A stretch of DNA of 64,000 nucleotides from Rosellinia necatrix (GCA_021209875.1 JAGYVD010000006.1:3720001-3784000), one strand, 5' to 3'. Counted from the first letter of the stretch, positions 11,664 to 24,393 are shown. Translations and numbers: made by a program. The notes: generated by a model from the letters alone, not told the origin.

Positions 11664-13434
11664 TCGGGCGCATTTGAGGACCAATGGGAAGGGGATGGAC
11701 AGCTCCAAATGCATGTTTCGCATACCCTCCGAAGCCCATGATGAAATCCAAAGGAGTACTGTGACCAAGTAAGCTAAGCTACATGGGCCAAACCGGGCCA
11801 ATGGACTTGGAGAATTGGGACACAACTCGATGGATGATTGGGTAGTTTGGGGGATGGGAGGGGGAAAGGGGACGAGGGGATGAAGGGGACGAAGGGGGGA
11901 CGAAGACGAAGGGGGGGGACGATGGGGACGATGGGGGGTAGAAGCTTCACTTCTTTCGATGAGACGAGGCTGTTACTTCATGCCCTCCGTCACGACTAAT
12001 ACGAATATGTGTATGCATGGCGGCCGTAGGGCCGTTTTCGTCGATAGGCGTAGGGCATCCGAAGCTTGTCTCGTGGCTCACCAGCTGTGCAGTGTAACCC
12101 ATGTCGGCGTCGTCGATCGACGATTACACACATGTCCCGGTGTGTGTCGCCATCCTCCTTCATATCATATTATTGTTACTCGACGAGAAGGGGGAGATTG
12201 TGTATCTACATACTTCGTATGCGCTGTTGAAAACACACTCGACTGTTCTGTCTGTCCGTCTCCCCCTCTCCCTCCCTCCCCACTACCCTTCCCTTTCCCC
12301 TTCCCCTTCCCGTTCCCCTTCTCGGATGACTACTTAGACTCTCCCGCCAGCACCGCATTCGAGGAGGCATAGTCGCAGGCATTATCCCATCCCAGCCTGA
12401 CGAGGAGACCTTGCTACAGTACATACATAATAGTGTATAACATAACATACCCTCGCGACGCCGGCGCCCGAATCCGTGCCCATGTCCATGCCCATGCCCA
12501 TGACTATAGACATGACCCCCCGACCCCCCGCCCCGCCCATGCTCGTGCATGATCGTCGCCATCGAGTCTTTCGTCTCACCTCACTGCTCCCGGGCGACAC
12601 TTGCGGCTCCAGGTGGATGGTAGGAGGGCAGAGTCGGGAGTCAGCCTCGGTGAGCCGGGGGGGGACCGGGGAGGGAGAGAGGGACACATTTAACTAATGC
12701 GGTGCGGAAATCGAAAATGGGCCTATCGCCTGGGGGTCCGGCGCTGCGGTTTTGCATACTGGGGCGCCGCGCGCCCGGCGGACGACGACGCCCTGAGTCG
12801 ACGCTGGAGTTGGGCGCACGTTAGGTTTACCACCTCTGTAGCAGGGCGCCCTACCCCAAGGCGACAGCAGGTGCACTACAGGCAGGGCGGGAGAGGGGCT
12901 TGCGTCGAGATGGGGAGGGGGACGGGCGGCGATTGGCTGACGGGCCCATATCTGAAAGTGCAAGAATGGGAAAAAAGAAACGGGGCGAGCCAAGCAGCCA
13001 GCCGTCCTGGCCGCTTATCCCAAAAAAAAAAAACCCTAACCAAGCCAAACCAAGAGACCGAAAGAGACCGACTGCCCCCCTCCACCCCTTCCAACCCTTC
13101 CACCCCTCTCACCCCCCCCCTACTGTCTCCCACTGAGGCTGCTCGCCCCGGCCCCGGTTTGGGACGCCGTGGTCCAGTAGACGGCCCCCGTCGCGCTCTG
13201 CCAATGTGCAGCGTGCAGGACGCAGTCAGAGCTTGCTTGCCCTCCTGCAGAGACTATTTGGTTTAGGTCTGGTTTCTGGCGTGCCATCAATGGCACCCGA
13301 TTGACTACCTCTCCCATTTCACGACGTCTGATGTGATTATTTTTTTCTGTTTTCGGCCAGAGCATCCAAGCGCAACAGCGATGTCTTGACCCATATTACT
13401 GATCGTCGCACCCTGGGAGGTGAGCAGCCATGCC

Positions 13435-13480
<46 letters not shown>

Positions 13481-14069
13481 CTTCCTGCCGCTGCTGCTCT
13501 TCCTGCCGCTTCTGCATGTTGTTATTGTGATGGTGCGTCAGGGGCAGGCAGGAAGAGACACTGTAGGGGAATGAGGCATAGTGTCGAGCGCCATGTTTTC
13601 CTTGTTCACGGGCGAGAGCTTTATTTCTCTTCCGGACCACGCGTGGTGGCGGAGCGACGTGGTAGAAGGCTCCTTTCGGGCTCGACGGGTGTTTCGTTTC
13701 CCTTTTATATATATAAGACTGGCCACCTGCTTTGCCCGGCATCACTCTTCCCGTGCCAACACCGCACCAACACCATCCCTCCAACTCTTGCCTCGTCGTC
13801 CGCCCGACTGATCTTGAGATCTGCACTACTTGCCTTTCTACAACGCCGGTCGAGGAAGCCTTCTACCAGGAACACCCTCGTCTCTCACGCACCTTGTCAG
13901 CAGTGTTGCCATCGCCACGGGGATTGCCCGCCCTGAGCATTTGGCAATCTTCCCGTCACCAAGTTAAACCGCCCCAGGTTCCTCCTGGCTGCTAAGCTGT
14001 GGTGTTACAGTACACAGTTGCCTTCTCTCTCGCCCCCTTTCTATCTCCTTAATAATCAAGCTAAATCCC
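11664..14069. other. Intergenic spacer and probable 5' leader of the next gene
   Basis: Contains purine-rich GGGGACGA-like repeats (11850-11940), a pyrimidine-rich tract (12245-12325), CCATGCCCATG-type repeats (12478-12505), an A-run (13021-13033) and a CTG run at 13440. The last few hundred bases are CT-rich, like a fungal 5' UTR. No convincing gene. Confidence 0.5.
13439..13487 (+). repeat. (CTG)n tract, possibly in a 5' UTR
   Basis: Ten or so CTG units, one interruption (CTA), then CTGCTGCT. Complementary to the (CAG)n tract at 14306-14342 on the same strand. Confidence 0.85.
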
Positions 14070-14304
14070 ATGATGGATCCCCGCCGGCCGGCCTCGGATA
14101 CGTCGTCCAATTTGTCGGGCTCTTCAGTCTGGTCCAACACCGACTCAGTGTCATTCGTATATACCGAGGATCCGACCGATTGGTGGGGGTACGAAGGCGT
14201 TCGGGGCGCCGTCACGCGCAAGAAGGACAAGCACGACGACGCCCGCATCCGTGTCGCCGCCCACTTCCTCCGAGGCCCCTTCGCCGGTCACAAATCCAAG
14301 AAGC

Positions 14305-14343
<39 letters not shown>

Positions 14344-14750
14344 CCGGCAGCCATCGCCGCCACCGTCGTCGTCGAGATTCGGACGCGGAGTCCGACTACA
14401 GCTCCAGTTCGGGACACTCGTCATCGTCGAGCGGGAGCCAATTCTCGAGGGGTCCGTCGCCGATGCCCCGGCCGCCCCAGAACTACCCAGGCGACCCTCA
14501 CCCTCACCCTTACCCTCAACCGCACCCGCACCCGCAGCACCAACATCCCCAGCACTTCGCCCACCACCACGGCCCGCCCATGGGCCCGCCGCCGCCGATG
14601 GCCGGGCCGCCGCCGCCACAGCAGCCGGGGTTCGAGGCCGGCTTCATCCAGATCGGTGGCGGCGGTGGCGGCCCCCCACGAGGTCCCCCTCAGGATCCCG
14701 TATGGGGCCATGGGGCACAGTATGGCGGGGAGCCGGAGGTGTGGGACTGA
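14070..14750 (+). CDS. Low-complexity Ser/His/Pro/Gly-rich protein, function unknown
   Basis: ORF of 226 codons starting MMDPRRPASDTSSNLSGSS. The non-repetitive N-terminus (about 1-75) includes a Trp-rich core (TEDPTDWWGYEGVRGAV) followed by a basic segment (TRKKDKHDDARIRVAAHF). A poly-Ser run encoded by pure AGC codons, a His/Arg-rich basic patch, a second Ser run, a His-Pro (HPHPYPQPHPHP) segment and a Gly/Pro-rich tail follow. The codon bias and conserved-looking N-terminus argue for a real gene. No domain is recognised and no function is proposed. The tail could be disordered or condensate-prone, but that is only inference. Confidence 0.55.
14306..14342 (+). repeat. (CAG)n/(AGC)n tract encoding poly-Ser
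   Basis: About twelve uninterrupted units inside the low-complexity gene, read as Ser (AGC) in the coding frame. Confidence 0.9.
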
Positions 14751-17410
14751 GACGCCATCTCAGCCCTTTGAGACATCACTGTGAAGCTTATCTACATAAC
14801 GCTGTGATACTTCATCGTGGCTGACCACGGCAAGACACCGCGTTCTGGATAGCCGTGTGCTTCCACCATTCTTTTACGTCTTATGTATCTACCTATGTAT
14901 TTCGCATGTGGCGGCCGGCGTTTTGGCGAGTGAAATCCCCCCAAAAGGCAAAAACAGAACCGACGTGATGGGAACCTTCCAGGATTTTTCTGCTCCTTGG
15001 TCTGGTATATTTATTCCCTCTGTCTGGGTCATGGGGTTTCTGATGGTTTCCCCCCTCTGTTGCTCTTTTACCGTTCTTCTTTTGTTCATTTTGCCCCGCA
15101 CCTTGTTTTATATCCCGGGCACCACGGGGTTGGAATCGTCGTTCAATTCCTTGCGTGAAAGGTGTGACATAGTTGCTCGTTATCTAGATACCCAAACACT
15201 TACCAGGTGTTTCCATCTCTCGTTCGCGTCGTGTTCTGCATATGGAGCCGCCCCCCTCTCTCTCCCTCTGCGTGGTGATTTGGAACAGTATTTCGTAAGA
15301 CGGGCGCTAGCCTGTGTTATTTATTGGCTCTGGTCCGTTGCCAAGAGAGGGCGACGAGGACCACTTGGAAGTGAGTACGTTGTTTGTAGACGAACGGATA
15401 GGATGCATACCGCGTCAGATCATATTTTCCTGCGCTATGACTACCTAACCTACTTATTTATCGACTTGGAGGCCTGAAACCCGTCTGTCGTCACGCTTTA
15501 GGACGAGGGGTGGTTATTCGTCGGCACTAAGTTAGTTACCTGGGTACCTCGTGTAAGCAGCTAATATAGCTGCCAGGTCTCGGGGATCTACATACCCCAA
15601 GGCAGACCAGACCAAGGCGATGGGTCCAAGGTAAATGAGAAATGAGTCACCGCCATTCCGTTCCCCTCCTTCCCCCGGCCTGCCTCGCCTGCTCACTAAC
15701 CGCTGTGAGCGTAGGTAAGCTAATTGGTGCTACACAGCCAATGGTGGGGGGATTACGGGTAACTAAGCGCAACGTAGATTACTGATCTGCGATACAGCCC
15801 AGCTCGACAGGCACAGAGTTGGGCCGGGGCTATGGTACTGGTATTTGTTGGATAAGGGTCGTCTAGAGCCGAGGAGGGCGTGGTGTGGTGTGGTGTGGTA
15901 TGTGGCGATTCAAGCGGCATGTCGGCCGAGAGGGAGACTGAGGGTTTCTGCTGACCGGCCGCTCCGGGGAGAGGGGGGAGCGTGATAGGTGCTTATACAC
16001 TGCATCGGGTGCCGCGGTGGGCACCTACTTACCTAAGTACCCAAGTTTATTACGAGCTGGGCAGCAAGGCAAGGGCATGCCTATTGTATTGTACACTATG
16101 TGCATTACAGTAGGTAGGTGGGTGACCAATCGTTGTGCTTTTGGCTTACATACCACTACACTACACTATGTGGCGCTGTACTTTGATCTTGGGTAGACCA
16201 TCTGCCGAATACCATTCGAAAAATTATCGATTATCGATTATCGTGAGGATGAGAGAAGCCCGGACAACACGAATAACCCCCGGTTCTTTGTCGGAAATAT
16301 TGGGTTTTTTTTTTGGTGCATCTTACTTGCAGGTTATGAGTTCCAGTGGGCAGATATGTATGGCTAACATTCGCTAATCCCTTACTTACATACCTCAAGA
16401 TGACAGAGTTGGCGCCAGGCACCTACCTACCTACACTAGTTGATGCTTATCATCGAATCGAACACGCCATAAATGTGATGCATCAATTGTCCACCCACTC
16501 TAAATCCTCCGCAAGTTCGTACTCAGGCGTGTCAGAAATACTCATGCCGGGATAATTATTCCAGGGTATCAGTCCCTCATTTGCTATAACTACACTACTA
16601 CTCTATAACATACATACATACATACATACAAACATGACACACCACGCCGCTGTTAGTCTAGTGGCTTTCACTAACCACAAATAGATTCTATCTAGGCAGG
16701 TTGAAGAGGGGCCCCGATTGCTTGCCTGCCTGCCTGACTGACTAACTAACTGACTGACTGACTAACTAACTGACTGACTGACTGACTGAGAGGGGCTTTG
16801 CCGTGTCTGTCATATGCCGTTTTGCCGGGTCTTGGGTCCTGCTGGCCCACACGAGACCGCATTCTGAATCTCAGAACTGCGGGACTGACAACGAACGGCG
16901 CCGGTGGCTCATAGGCAGAAGTCCTTGTCCTAGTTGCCTGATGCAGCCTACCGTCCCCCCTTGCGGCACAGCCTTACCGCTCTAGACTGGACTCCCTCGC
17001 CTGTGAGTGTAAGCCAACTGCGTACAACGGTGATGCATCGACATGTCGACATGTCCGGGCTGCCTGGCACTTGCTTCGGCCACATCCTATGCGTATATGC
17101 GTATGAATCCCTTGCCGCGGCCTACCAGCACTTCCTTGTTCTTGGCCTCCTGGGCCTTGTGACTTCCTCGGTATTACAAAAGGCCCGTTCTTCCCATTCG
17201 ACGAACGTTGAGGTTGTAGGTTGTATGGGTAGAACCAGCTTCTCACATCATCCTCACCCCGTTGCCACCCTCCCCTCGTCGGCATCTGAAGTGAGGCTCT
17301 GCCTGCCGACCTGTCGCCTCTCGGGATATATCTAGTTCTCGTCCCTCGGTCTCGCTCACATGAACTATCCTCCCCTCCTTGCCGGCACCACCGAGAGATA
17401 ACCCCTTCCA
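14751..17410. other. Intergenic spacer
   Basis: A T/C-rich 3' region follows the preceding gene to about 15480. Then come TGGTGTGG repeats (15880-15900), CATA repeats (16608-16632) and a compound GACT/AACT tract (16724-16790). The last few hundred bases before 17411 are a CT-rich leader for the BCS1-like gene. No gene seen. Confidence 0.5.
16724..16790. repeat. Compound tetranucleotide repeat (TGCC/TGAC/TAAC)n
   Basis: Successive blocks of TGCC, TGAC and TAAC units that differ by single substitutions, as expected from a mutating tetranucleotide microsatellite. Confidence 0.9.
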
Positions 17411-19543
17411 ATGGCGGATCCTTTGCAATCCGGCTTCCAGTCGAGTGAAACGGCGTCCATTCATAATGCTGCCTCTCCTACCGCGCCGCCAACTCAACTG
17501 GCTGTTCTAGACTGGTTTTTCCCCGGGTTTTCAGTGTTCGCCGGAATTGTGCAACGATACCTACATGTTGATCTAAATCTCTATATCCCGCTCTTTATAC
17601 TGATCGGCGCCCTGATCGTGTGCTGGAATTACGCCACCCAGTACCTTTGGGATCAGGTGGAGAATTATTTCATGTCCGTCGTCGACATCCGGACGGACGA
17701 TGAGATCTACAACATCTTGATGGCTTGGGTGGCTGCCCAACGCTTCTCCCAAGGTGCCCGTAGATTCATCGCCAATACCAACCTGTCCTCTCGGAGTTGG
17801 AACATGTGGCGTTGGGACGACAACGAAGAGGAGGACGAGGACGAATACGGGGATGGCCAATCGGCGGAGAAGAAGAAGAAGGCGCTATCGTACACGCCCA
17901 GCTTTGGGAGCCACTACTTCTGGTACAAGGGGCAGCTGCTCCTGTTCCGACGCACCGCCAATCGCGAGCAGAGCTTGAACATGCTGGTGAGCGAGCGCGA
18001 GGAGATATCCATCTCGTGCTTCGGCCGCAACCCGTGGATCCTGAAGGAGCTCCTCCTCGAGGCCCGCGAGAAGTTCAACCTGAAGAACGAGCAGAAGACG
18101 CAGATCTACCGGGGAGCGACCAGGGGCATGTCCAGCGAACCAAGCTGGCAGCGGTGCATGTCGAGGGCGTCTCGGCCATTTTCAACGGTCATTCTCAACG
18201 AGAAGACAAAGCAGGAGCTCGTTGACGACGTCACCGACTACCTCAACCCCGCCACTCAGCGTTGGTACGCCAACCGCGGCATCCCATACCGACGTGGTTA
18301 TCTGCTCCATGGCCCTCCGGGCACCGGCAAGAGCTCCCTGAGCCTGGCTCTCGCCGGATTCTTCAAGATGCGGATCTACATCGTGAGCCTGAGCTCGGTG
18401 AATGCCAATGAAGAGATACTCGGCAACCTGTTCGCAGTTCTGCCTCGCCGATGCGTCGTCCTCCTCGAGGACATCGACTCCGCCGGGCTCACGCACACCC
18501 GAGACGAGAATGGGGGTTCGGCCAAGCCTCCCCGAGGCAAGGATGACGAGATGGAACCCGGACAGATCACGAAGGGCGACGGCCCCACCAACAACGGGAA
18601 TAACTACCGGCTGTCTCTGTCTGGCTTGCTCAACATCCTCGACGGCGTGGCATCCCAAGAAGGCCGCATCTTGATCATGACGACCAACCACGTGGAGAAG
18701 CTGGACAAGGCGTTAATACGGCCCGGGCGCGTCGACATGATCGTCGAGTTCGGCCTGGCCGACGACTACATGATCACCAACATCTTCCGGAATATATTTG
18801 CGTACCTGGAGGGCGACGACGACGACGCCGTGGCCGAACGGCACTCGATCCTGAAGCCCGAGGAGCGCAAGGCGGCCCTGGAGAAGCAGAAGAGGGAGCG
18901 GGCGGCGCACGACGCGCGGATCGACGAGCTGGCGAGGGAGTTCGCGGCGCGGGTCCCGACGCACGAGTTCAGCCCGGCGGAGCTGCAGGGCCACCTCATG
19001 AAGCACAAGCACAGCCCGCAGGGGGCGGTCGACGCCGCGGGTGAGTTCGTGGAGAGGACACGCCGGGACCACAAGCAGAAGGAGCTCGAGGCGGCCGAGG
19101 ACAAGCGCAGGGCCGAGAAGGAGGCGGCCGAGGCGGCGAGGAAGGAAGCCGAGGAGAAGGCGAAGGCGGCCGAGGAGGAGGCGAGGAAGAAGGTCGAGGA
19201 GGAGATCCAGGCGAAGTTCGGCGAGGAGATACGGAAGAAGGTCGAGGCCGAGATCGAGAAGAAGAAAAAGGAGGAGGCCGAGGAAGCCGAGGCGAAGAAG
19301 AAGAAGGAGGAGGAGGAGACGAAGAGCGCCAACTCCTCAAGCAGCGACGGCAACAGCAGCAGCAGTAGCAGCAGCGAGGGTGCGAAGATTGAGACGCCCG
19401 AGGCTGCCTCGGACGCGACCGCGGCACCAAAAATAGCGACTGGAGAGACGGACACATCCCCCTCAGAGGCCAAGAACGTAACGCTGGACGAGAAGCCGAA
19501 CCAAGACTCCGGTTATGTCACTCCTACCAGCGGCGAACCGTGA
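17411..19543 (+). CDS. BCS1-like mitochondrial AAA ATPase
   Basis: Intronless, 710 aa. The N-terminal half is a BCS1-N domain: a membrane segment near residues 50-75 (PLFILIGALIVCWNYA), then IRTDDEIYNILMAWVAAQRFS and SFGSHYFWYKGQLLLFRR. The AAA module has Walker A GPPGTGKSS at 301-309, Walker B VVLLEDIDS with E353 and D354, and LSLSGLLNILDGV, MTTNH and the Arg-finger region RPGRVD. A Gly/Lys/Asp-rich insertion of about 45 residues separates Walker B from the next helix. After the AAA lid the protein carries a long Lys/Glu/Ala coiled coil (about 550-640), then Ser and acidic stretches. Yeast Bcs1 moves the folded Rieske protein across the inner membrane. Fungi have several BCS1-like paralogues, and the long C-terminal extension suggests this is a paralogue, not the Rieske translocase. 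Confidence 0.93.
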   Translation: MADPLQSGFQSSETASIHNAASPTAPPTQLAVLDWFFPGFSVFAGIVQRYLHVDLNLYIPLFILIGALIVCWNYATQYLWDQVENYFMSVVDIRTDDEIYNILMAWVAAQRFSQGARRFIANTNLSSRSWNMWRWDDNEEEDEDEYGDGQSAEKKKKALSYTPSFGSHYFWYKGQLLLFRRTANREQSLNMLVSEREEISISCFGRNPWILKELLLEAREKFNLKNEQKTQIYRGATRGMSSEPSWQRCMSRASRPFSTVILNEKTKQELVDDVTDYLNPATQRWYANRGIPYRRGYLLHGPPGTGKSSLSLALAGFFKMRIYIVSLSSVNANEEILGNLFAVLPRRCVVLLEDIDSAGLTHTRDENGGSAKPPRGKDDEMEPGQITKGDGPTNNGNNYRLSLSGLLNILDGVASQEGRILIMTTNHVEKLDKALIRPGRVDMIVEFGLADDYMITNIFRNIFAYLEGDDDDAVAERHSILKPEERKAALEKQKRERAAHDARIDELAREFAARVPTHEFSPAELQGHLMKHKHSPQGAVDAAGEFVERTRRDHKQKELEAAEDKRRAEKEAAEAARKEAEEKAKAAEEEARKKVEEEIQAKFGEEIRKKVEAEIEKKKKEEAEEAEAKKKKEEEETKSANSSSSDGNSSSSSSSEGAKIETPEAASDATAAPKIATGETDTSPSEAKNVTLDEKPNQDSGYVTPTSGEP

Positions 19544-22500
19544 GGGTCGACATTTAAAAGTGTCACCATCACACGAGAGCATACCTACATTTGCATAGCA
19601 CGGCGTTTCGGAGGGGGTGTTAGCGGGAGGCGGGAAAGCACGCTGCTCTGTTCTATTTACTTGAAAAAAAAAAAAAAATGAAAAATTAAGTAGCGGAATA
19701 AGATACCATATAACTACCTACATACCTACGCCCAGATATGGTCGTATATCCATCAATTCCCTTCCCTAGACCTAACAATTGCACGACTACGGGTGACCTG
19801 TGGTAACTGTGACGAGATAGAGTTATTGTAGTGTATACGTTGCCTACATTACACCGAACTACGAGGGTCTTACTTGCTGTTCGTGTTCGCAGAATCTCCC
19901 CGTGCCGGTTCGAGAAATCACTCGCCCGGCGCCAAGTACCTCGTACACAACCAGCATTATGACAAGCTAATAGGCCAACGCTACAACTACGTATGTAGGT
20001 ATGTATGTATGTATATCACCCGATCCGATTCGTTATATGATTACATACACGCAAGTACTCCCCTCGTCTACCTACCTACCTACCTGCCTACCTACTTAGC
20101 CCAGTAGGGAATCTCCCGTGGACTAGCTAACTACTGTAGTGTACATAGCATAGTTAACCCGTCATGCACGATATGAGGCTCGTCGGCAAATCCCGCGCGC
20201 CTTTCTCGGATGGATCTGCGATTAGGGTAGTGCAATCTCGCGCAAGGACAGGGCGCATGCGCAACTGCTCGCAACCAACCCCCTCAATGGGGAGGAACTC
20301 CTAAAAAAAAAAAAAAGACTACACTACATTACATTATTGTCAATTACCGGTCTTGGGGCTATAGTCGAGGGGGTGGTGGTGGTGTTGGTGTTGGTGGTGG
20401 TGAGGCAGAATACGAAAACGAATAAGAACAAAGGTAATAATATGTAGACAGACACAGGAGAAATGAGAACTAGGTAGTTAACTAGTATAATAATAATAAT
20501 AATAATAAAATAAAGGGTGGCGTTTCCCGGCGTTGTAGTGGTGGTACCGTACCGAGCCGAACTCGGTACCAAATGGCAAGCAGCAGCCTGGCAGCCTTCT
20601 CCCGTTGCCATCTCCGGATAGTTAGTCCGGAGTTCGACGCAGTGTTACCAAATGTCGCTTGCCGCCCCGACTTTTTGCACCATGTTTAAATCCCCCCCCT
20701 TGTGCTAGGCAGTGCGCAAGCCCCCCCCTTGACACAATAGGTGGTTACGGGAGGCCGTAATCGCACCCTGCACTTACACTACTTGTATCCAAACAAAGTG
20801 GTGTAAGTACACGACGGTACGAATGGAAGTGGGCGAGTGGTCCCTGCAGCCTTGTTGGCGATCCTTGCGTCTCACCACTATGTCGGGTACATACCGATTT
20901 CTCTCCCTCACCTTTTCGGTAAAACTTTTATTCCCGAGAGAGAGAGAGAGGAAGGATGCGATCATCTCTCATGCCATAGTAATAACTATCAAGAAAGCTG
21001 GCCATATATAACTAGTCGAAATCGAATGGTATGAGTTTGACTATGTAACTGCATACATAGCCTAACTAGCCTACAAGTAGCTATTGTGTATACATATATC
21101 AGAACACCTATTTTTGGAAATTGGTTCGATATTCGACGTCGTTACTTGACTGCGACTGGAGTTGTTGCCAACAAGGATGTATGTGGTAGGGATCTCGGAC
21201 TTACCAGTCCTGGAACTAGTACGAGATGGGTAGAGGAGTAAGTACTGGTGACCTGACGTCCTGATGAGGCAATTGCCGGGGCTGACTTCATTGTGGCTGG
21301 AGCGTCATGGTAATCGGGGAAGGTCTTGTACTATGTAGTCCACCTGCATAATATCTTCAGATAGACAGATAGACAGATAGATAGATATCTTTGGTAGTAG
21401 ACAAGTGGAGTGTCAGCACCATAGCTCAAATTCCTGTTTTATGGATAACTGGATTCTTACTCAGATGTACAATTCTCACTTTATAGTCTTCCTAATTCAT
21501 CACTATTCTGCTGCGAGAGCGATTGGCACGCTAGGAAAATATAACAGGCAATCAGTGGTGTCATCATACTGTACAGTGGGTAGTAGTGTAAGATGATGTT
21601 GAGCCGGATAGCTACTTTGTCACACAGACTAAATATCGGGATTGGATAGCTAGTAGGTAACCTACACAGCGACCAAATATCGTTAATAAGAACCCTAGAA
21701 GAATGTGGAGGGGATTCAGTTGGCAGGGTATCAGTAAAACAAACATGATTTGTGATATACCAATTGTTTACTCACCCGCATCGCCCCGGTATTGGTGGGA
21801 TGAGCGGATGCAGTATGGCACAGTTTCGATTCAGACACCGGGCAAATCAAATCCTGGCCAACACGGCGCCTAGCGATGACGGTTCGGAGGGCTCTGATGT
21901 GATTCCGGGGCCGAAGGAATCGGGAATGCTAGGCGCTGAGGTGGCCGGCAGCCAAACGGCGGATTTCTGTGTTTGGATGTCCGAGTGACTAGACGGCAGT
22001 AGCCGAATGGATGGGCGGATGTATCATGGTTGTAGGGGGACGACCGACTGCCTTAGGTACCTAGAATGGGAGTATGAGTGGATCCTAACACCATACCCCT
22101 GTCCGATATCGAGCAAGGAAAGTCTTCGGCATCCAGAGAGGCCAGCTTAATCCAATTTGTATCATGAGAGATGAGAGGCAATCCAATACGGGGGCGTAGT
22201 ATGTCAAGATCACGAAGAGGTAGCCAGGTACGCACCATGGTACTGCGCTACTCTACTCTTGCTCAATATACCGGCATGGCATCTACACGTAGCTGCATAA
22301 GCTGTGCCGTCCATCTGACTGGCATCGTAGATTATCAGCGGCGGCAACAGGGGATCCCCGACGCATGCCATGGTACATGTAGCTTAGGGGCACATGTTAT
22401 CAGCAATGCTAGCCAGTTCGTTATCACATCAACAAATATTGGATAGGTCGTAAAATGCGAATTCGGATGTCTTGTCCACGCCTGCTTAAGCCTGTTTAGC

Positions 22501-23066
22501 GTTTAACGTATTTGGTGTGAGTGATCGGCTGCGGCGTCTCGTGTGCATTAGGGGTGAGGCCTTCCCCAGTACCATCCAGTACCACCCAGCATCACCCGGC
22601 ATCACACCTCTACTAACTCCTGCGAGAGCACTATGTCCCAACCCTCCAAAGCCTCCAAAGCCCTATGGGGGGCATGGACGGCAACATGCAGGGATATCCT
22701 CCACATCGAGAGTGATATGCAGATGCACTGCACGTATCCGTATCGGTCTTGGAGCGTGCGAGGATAGCTTTGCCTGTTCACACTATGGTTTACACTACGG
22801 TACACCTGCTGCACGCAATAAAGACAAGCAGGCCATTATCCGGGAGGCTGACACATGACAAATTAAAATAGTAGGTAACGTAGAAGGGGAAGCAGACAAA
22901 TTCTCGTCCTGTGCTGTGTGCGGTAAGAAATCCGAGTACGATAGCGGTATCGGGTGTCTGTTGCTGGGCAGGCAAGGCAATAGTTAGGTGAGATTGGCAT
23001 TTCTAGATGGAAGGATCAGCCCTCTCATCAAAACCGCAAAGCGATGGATGGTGGGGTTCGATAGTG

Positions 23067-23076
23067 TACCTAGGTA
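23067..23076. repeat. Palindrome TACCTAGGTA, one of at least eight copies
   Basis: Exact copies start at 23067, 23285, 30306, 33010, 40404, 43550, 49664 and 57315. All lie in spacers; none was seen inside a coding exon. Many near-copies (GGTACCTAG and similar) surround them. Confidence 0.9.
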
Positions 23077-24228
23077 CACTGTACCACCCGTAGATAAGGC
23101 ACTAGGATGGATCCCTGGCCTCGCTGTGTACCCCAGTGACTAAGGAGAAAAAGAGAGAGGGCTCTAGGACCAGTCCTTGTTGGTGGCATCTGACAGATAT
23201 ACCACCGAGCACCTTACTACACCCGTGAAAACTAGGGTGGTGGCGCTATGTAGTGAGAACATTCTGACAACATGAGTGCATACCTACCTAGGTAGCTAGC
23301 CGTATTCGTCTGTAGAAAGAGCGATGAGTGATAGGAGGTGGGAAAAGAGGCTGATGTGACCTCCTGTCGGCGCGTGTGTGTATCCGGTACTTGAGGTGCC
23401 TACTGAGGTCACATCGCCCTCGCAACAAGATCGGAGCCATAAAGGAGGGGTCAATATTGAATCTCAATAAGAGGGGCCCTTTCCAAAGGGACCCATAGAG
23501 GGGACATGGTTACTGCCAATTATAGCCTGGAGGGGTATGTCACCCGGAAATGTTCGAGTAGGCGCTGCCGGCCTGTGAAACAAAACGTTACCTGACTAAA
23601 CCAGCTACACTTATCTTGGCTTGGAGCCATTCCTTTTCAGTACATGGTGGTGACCTTACTGAGCTGGCACCTGAGAGGGCTTGAAGAGTTGATAGGCTGG
23701 GTACCTGCTTATCTTAGGTACCTCGCATTAGTTGGACAAATATCTCTCTGTAGTGCTGAAAGCTACGTGCCATGTTTAGGTAGGTACCAATACAACATAC
23801 AACGATAGAAGCAGTTAAACCCATGTCGACTTATCTAATTCGCTCCCCAGCACCCGTCAGCCAACCAGCCAGAATCACGTTTTCCAATGTTGTATACGGG
23901 TTAGGGTTCTGTCAATGGTAGCTTTCGCCCTTATACGTTACATGTAGTTACAACGCCCACATTAATTATTACTATTCCTTTGCCGCACATTTCATGGAAA
24001 TCAATATTTACCAATATCCCAGTATTTGAGGAGACTGCTGCCATCCATTGTGCACTGATGCCGGTCTGCTTGTTTAGTTCCTGTCTGATTGTTTGTACCA
24101 TACCAGGTAGCCCATGCCTGGCAAGTAGACAGGTTTATCCATCTACACCCTGGCCAATCTACCTACATACCTAATTTATCTGATCTATTACTTACCTGCA
24201 TCTAAGTAGTAGTAGTAGCAGGCAGCCA

Positions 24229-24283
24229 GTATGTATGTATGTATGTATGTATGTATGTATGTATGTATGTATGTATGTATGTA
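24229..24283. repeat. (GTAT)n microsatellite
   Basis: Thirteen or so uninterrupted tetranucleotide units, followed 80 bp later by a (GA)n tract. Confidence 0.95.
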
Positions 24284-24362
24284 GACCTAGAGAGAGGTAT
24301 CTGACGAAAGTACCAGACAGAGGTACTGATTGTACTTACTACCTTAGTGAGTAAGAGTGAGA

Positions 24363-24393
<31 letters not shown>

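Noticed and set aside
14857..15477. 206-codon ORF after the low-complexity gene
   Set aside because: It lies in T/C-rich DNA typical of a 3' UTR, has no domain or consistent composition, and starts in no good context.
19041..19436. Arg-rich plus-strand ORF and Ser-rich minus-strand ORFs over the end of the BCS1-like gene
   Set aside because: Frame shadows of the Lys/Glu coiled-coil coding region.
19895..19925. GCCGGTTCGAG resembling a tRNA B box (reverse copy near 33570)
   Set aside because: No matching T-stem, anticodon arm or A box nearby. The two places share a 16-bp match, but no tRNA can be folded.
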